Below are positions 5,680 through 6,930 of a stretch of 6,930 nucleotides of DNA, one piece after another. The DNA lies in contig NMQN01000771.1 in NCBI GenBank assembly GCA_003575245.1, forward strand, positions 1-6,930, in the 5' to 3' direction. Position 1 is the stretch's first letter; the number at the start of each line of letters is the position of its first letter. A program made the translations under genes and the position numbers. The notes under the pieces are model-generated. The model ran no database searches. It was not told where the DNA came from and saw nothing but the letters and a program-made list of their open reading frames with translations. The DNA is from Candidatus Atribacteria bacterium 1244-E10-H5-B2. GTDB taxonomy: Bacteria; Atribacterota; JS1; SB-45; 34-128.

Positions 5680-5695
5680 TTATAATATATTATAA
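5680..5695 (+). promoter_or_regulatory. Possible pdxS promoter: TATAAT within a 16-bp palindrome
   Basis: A perfect TATAAT (5681-5686) lies 36 bp upstream of the pdxS start, with a plausible transcript start near 5692. No good -35 is seen 16-18 bases upstream (TTAGTT at 5658). The box is inside a fully symmetric sequence, TTATAATATATTATAA (5680-5695), which could be an operator. Being pure AT it could also arise by chance. It suggests pdxS is transcribed separately from dctQM. Confidence 0.35.
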
Positions 5696-5721
5696 ATTTC
5701 AAGAGAGGGGAGGTAAAATCT

Positions 5722-6606
5722 GTGGTGGAAAAAGGTACTTATAGGCTAAAAAAAGGTTTGGCTGAGATGTTAAAAGGCGGAGTAATAATGGATATAGTGA
5801 ATGCAGAACAAGCGAAAATTGCCGAAGAAGCTGGAGCAGTGGCAGTTATGGCTTTAGAAAGGGTACCAGCTGATATCCGAGCAGCAGGCGGGGTAGCCAG
5901 AATGGCTGACCCTAAAATAATAAAAGAGATAATGAAGGTAGTATCTATTCCGGTAATGGCAAAGGTAAGAATTGGGCATTTTGTGGAAGCCCAGCTATTA
6001 GAGGCTTTAGGGGTAGATTACATTGATGAAAGCGAAGTATTAACTCCCGCTGATGAAAATTATCATATAGATAAATTGAATTTTAAAATTCCTTTTGTCT
6101 GTGGAGCAAGAAATTTAGGTGAGGCTTTAAGAAGAATAGGAGAAGGTGCAGCCATGATTAGGACTAAGGGTGAACCGGGAACAGGAAATATTGTAGAAGC
6201 GGTGAGGCATATGCGCGAGGTTATGGATGAAATAAGAAGATTAAAAAATATGCCCAAAGAGGAATTGATGAGTAAAGCCAAAGAATTAGGTGCTCCTTTT
6301 GAACTTTTGCAAGAAGTAGCTCAAAAAGGAAGATTGCCAGTAGTTAATTTTGCTGCCGGAGGTATAGCTACCCCTGCTGATGCAGCTTTAATGATGCAGT
6401 TAGGGACAGATGGAGTGTTTGTAGGTTCAGGAATATTCAAATCAGACGATCCCAAAATAAGGGCGAAAGCTATTGTAGAGGCTACTACCCATTACGATAA
6501 TCCTAAAATTATAGCTCAAGTTTCAGAAGGATTGGGCGAAGCGATGAAAGGAATAGAAATTTCTCAAATTTCCGCAGCTGAACGGATGCAGGACAGAGGA
6601 TGGTAA
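5722..6606 (+). CDS. pdxS: Pyridoxal 5'-phosphate synthase subunit PdxS
   Basis: This is the synthase subunit of the DXP-independent vitamin B6 pathway. It is a cytosolic (beta/alpha)8 barrel that forms PLP from ribose 5-phosphate, glyceraldehyde 3-phosphate and ammonia supplied by the glutaminase PdxT. At 294 residues it matches B. subtilis PdxS in length and lines up without gaps. The catalytic residues are present: D24 in VIMDI, K81 in VMAKVRIGH, and K149 in [10 protein letters not shown]. Also visible are [18 protein letters not shown] (44-61), [19 protein letters not shown] and the conserved C-terminus MQDRGW. A GTG start at 5722 is chosen because GGAGG (5709-5713) is 8 bases away; a second GTG at 5725 is the alternative. 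The next frame is an apparent PdxT stub, so ammonia supply may depend on another PdxT or on free ammonium. PLP is the cofactor of the nearby TnaA. Confidence 0.97.
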   Translation: MVEKGTYRLKKGLAEMLKGGVIMDIVNAEQAKIAEEAGAVAVMALERVPADIRAAGGVARMADPKIIKEIMKVVSIPVMAKVRIGHFVEAQLLEALGVDYIDESEVLTPADENYHIDKLNFKIPFVCGARNLGEALRRIGEGAAMIRTKGEPGTGNIVEAVRHMREVMDEIRRLKNMPKEELMSKAKELGAPFELLQEVAQKGRLPVVNFAAGGIATPADAALMMQLGTDGVFVGSGIFKSDDPKIRAKAIVEATTHYDNPKIIAQVSEGLGEAMKGIEISQISAAERMQDRGW

Positions 6607-6655
6607 ACTAAGAATTAGATTAAAAAATGAACCAGAGAGGAGCTAAAGGGTAATC

Positions 6656-6736
6656 TTGAAAGTGGGACTATTGTCCCTGCATCAAAAAACACAAAAGGAA
6701 GTAAAAATATTAAGAAGGAGAAATGGATATGAATAA
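6656..6736 (+). pseudogene. pdxT: Apparent 5' remnant of pdxT (PLP synthase glutaminase subunit)
   Basis: A TTG at 6656, with AAAGGG 5 bases upstream, opens a 26-residue frame ending at TAA 6734-6736. Read from Met it begins MKVGLLSL and ends VKILRRRNGYE. This aligns without gaps, until one residue near the end, to the N-terminus of PdxT proteins (T. maritima starts MKIGVLGVQGDVREHVEAL). It starts 49 bp after pdxS, the normal place for pdxT. The family's Gln-Gly at positions 9-10 is His-Gln here. The glutaminase parts that should follow (PGGESTT, the catalytic Cys and His-Glu) are absent; a different frame takes over at 6729. A truncation or rearrangement is the likeliest reading; a chance resemblance over 26 residues cannot be excluded. 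Confidence 0.55.
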
Positions 6737-6926
6737 AAAATTTAAACAAGTCTGGGATTCAAAAAAAGCTCACCCCGTATTAAGAGAAATTAAAGAGAAT
6801 GAAAGATGGCAATTTGATTTTGGTGAATCTATTGGAATGCTTGCATTTGGTCAATGGTTTCCAGCTCTAAGTCATGGCCACCAAAGTTATATGAAACAAT
6901 TAACACAAAACCTAAACCACCCTTAA
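6729..6926 (+). CDS. Unidentified protein N-terminus, possibly frameshifted near the window edge
   Basis: ATG 6729 is chosen because AAGGAG (6715-6720) lies 8 bases upstream; the in-frame ATG at 6723 is only 2 bases away. The 65 residues begin MNKKFKQVWDSKK and include WQFDFGESIGMLAFGQWF and SHGHQSYMKQL. They look like the opening of a soluble enzyme rather than a complete small protein, with no signal peptide or membrane segment. No family is recognised. The start overlaps the last 8 bases of the pdxT-like stub. The stop at 6924-6926 follows a CCC run at 6920-6922; one more C would continue the frame as NHPLT to the window edge. A sequencing slip, a real frameshift or a true stop are all possible. 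Confidence 0.4.
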   Translation: MNKKFKQVWDSKKAHPVLREIKENERWQFDFGESIGMLAFGQWFPALSHGHQSYMKQLTQNLNHP

Positions 6927-6930
6927 CACG

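Noticed and set aside
6063..6281. Antisense open frame within pdxS
   Set aside because: It lies wholly inside a perfectly conserved PdxS coding region and has no start signal.
6664..6677. GGGAC-tatt-GTCCC as a terminator after pdxS
   Set aside because: It is a real 5-bp stem but has no T-run on either side, and it lies within the pdxT-like frame.

Overview
The window is low-GC bacterial DNA. Every clear gene is on the + strand, and most starts have a strong AGGAG-type ribosome binding site. The gene set fits a fermentative anaerobe: a tryptophanase-type lyase, a TRAP organic-solute transporter and a vitamin B6 synthase. The base composition and Shine-Dalgarno use would suit a low-GC Firmicute or an Atribacterota/Thermotogota-like lineage. 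No rRNA or other taxonomic marker is present, so the assignment stays open.

Layout from left to right. Positions 1-81 are the C-terminal tail of an unidentified gene. Positions 82-444 hold no convincing gene but a densely self-complementary leader: a perfect 12-bp arm pair (142-153 with 219-230) interleaves with a second arm pair (169-185 with 255-269), giving pseudoknot order. After it comes tnaA (445-1827), a PLP-dependent tryptophanase/tyrosine phenol-lyase family enzyme with mostly tryptophanase-like specificity residues. Positions 1828-2238 are an AT-rich gap with two inverted repeats. A three-part TRAP transporter follows: dctP (2239-3258), dctQ (3767-4300) and dctM (4293-5591). dctP and dctQ are separated by 508 bp holding a small orphan reading frame, a stub that looks like a transposase N-terminus, paired direct repeats and a strong 38-nt hairpin. 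This looks like an insertion-sequence remnant. pdxS (5722-6606), the PLP synthase subunit, comes next.

Right edge. Directly downstream of pdxS, where pdxT normally lies, a TTG-started frame (6656-6736) reads like the first 26 residues of PdxT and then stops. An unidentified gene begins inside its end at 6729. Its frame closes 4 bases before the window edge, and one extra C in a CCC run would keep it open.

How the genes may work together (inference): TnaA consumes PLP and PdxS makes it, so the cluster pairs an amino-acid-degrading enzyme with supply of its cofactor. The TRAP system may import the substrate or a related organic acid. The locus also shows erosion: an apparent pdxT stub, a transposase stub and small orphan frames. 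The most unusual parts are the structured leader upstream of tnaA, the structured insertion inside the TRAP locus, and the broken pdxT.
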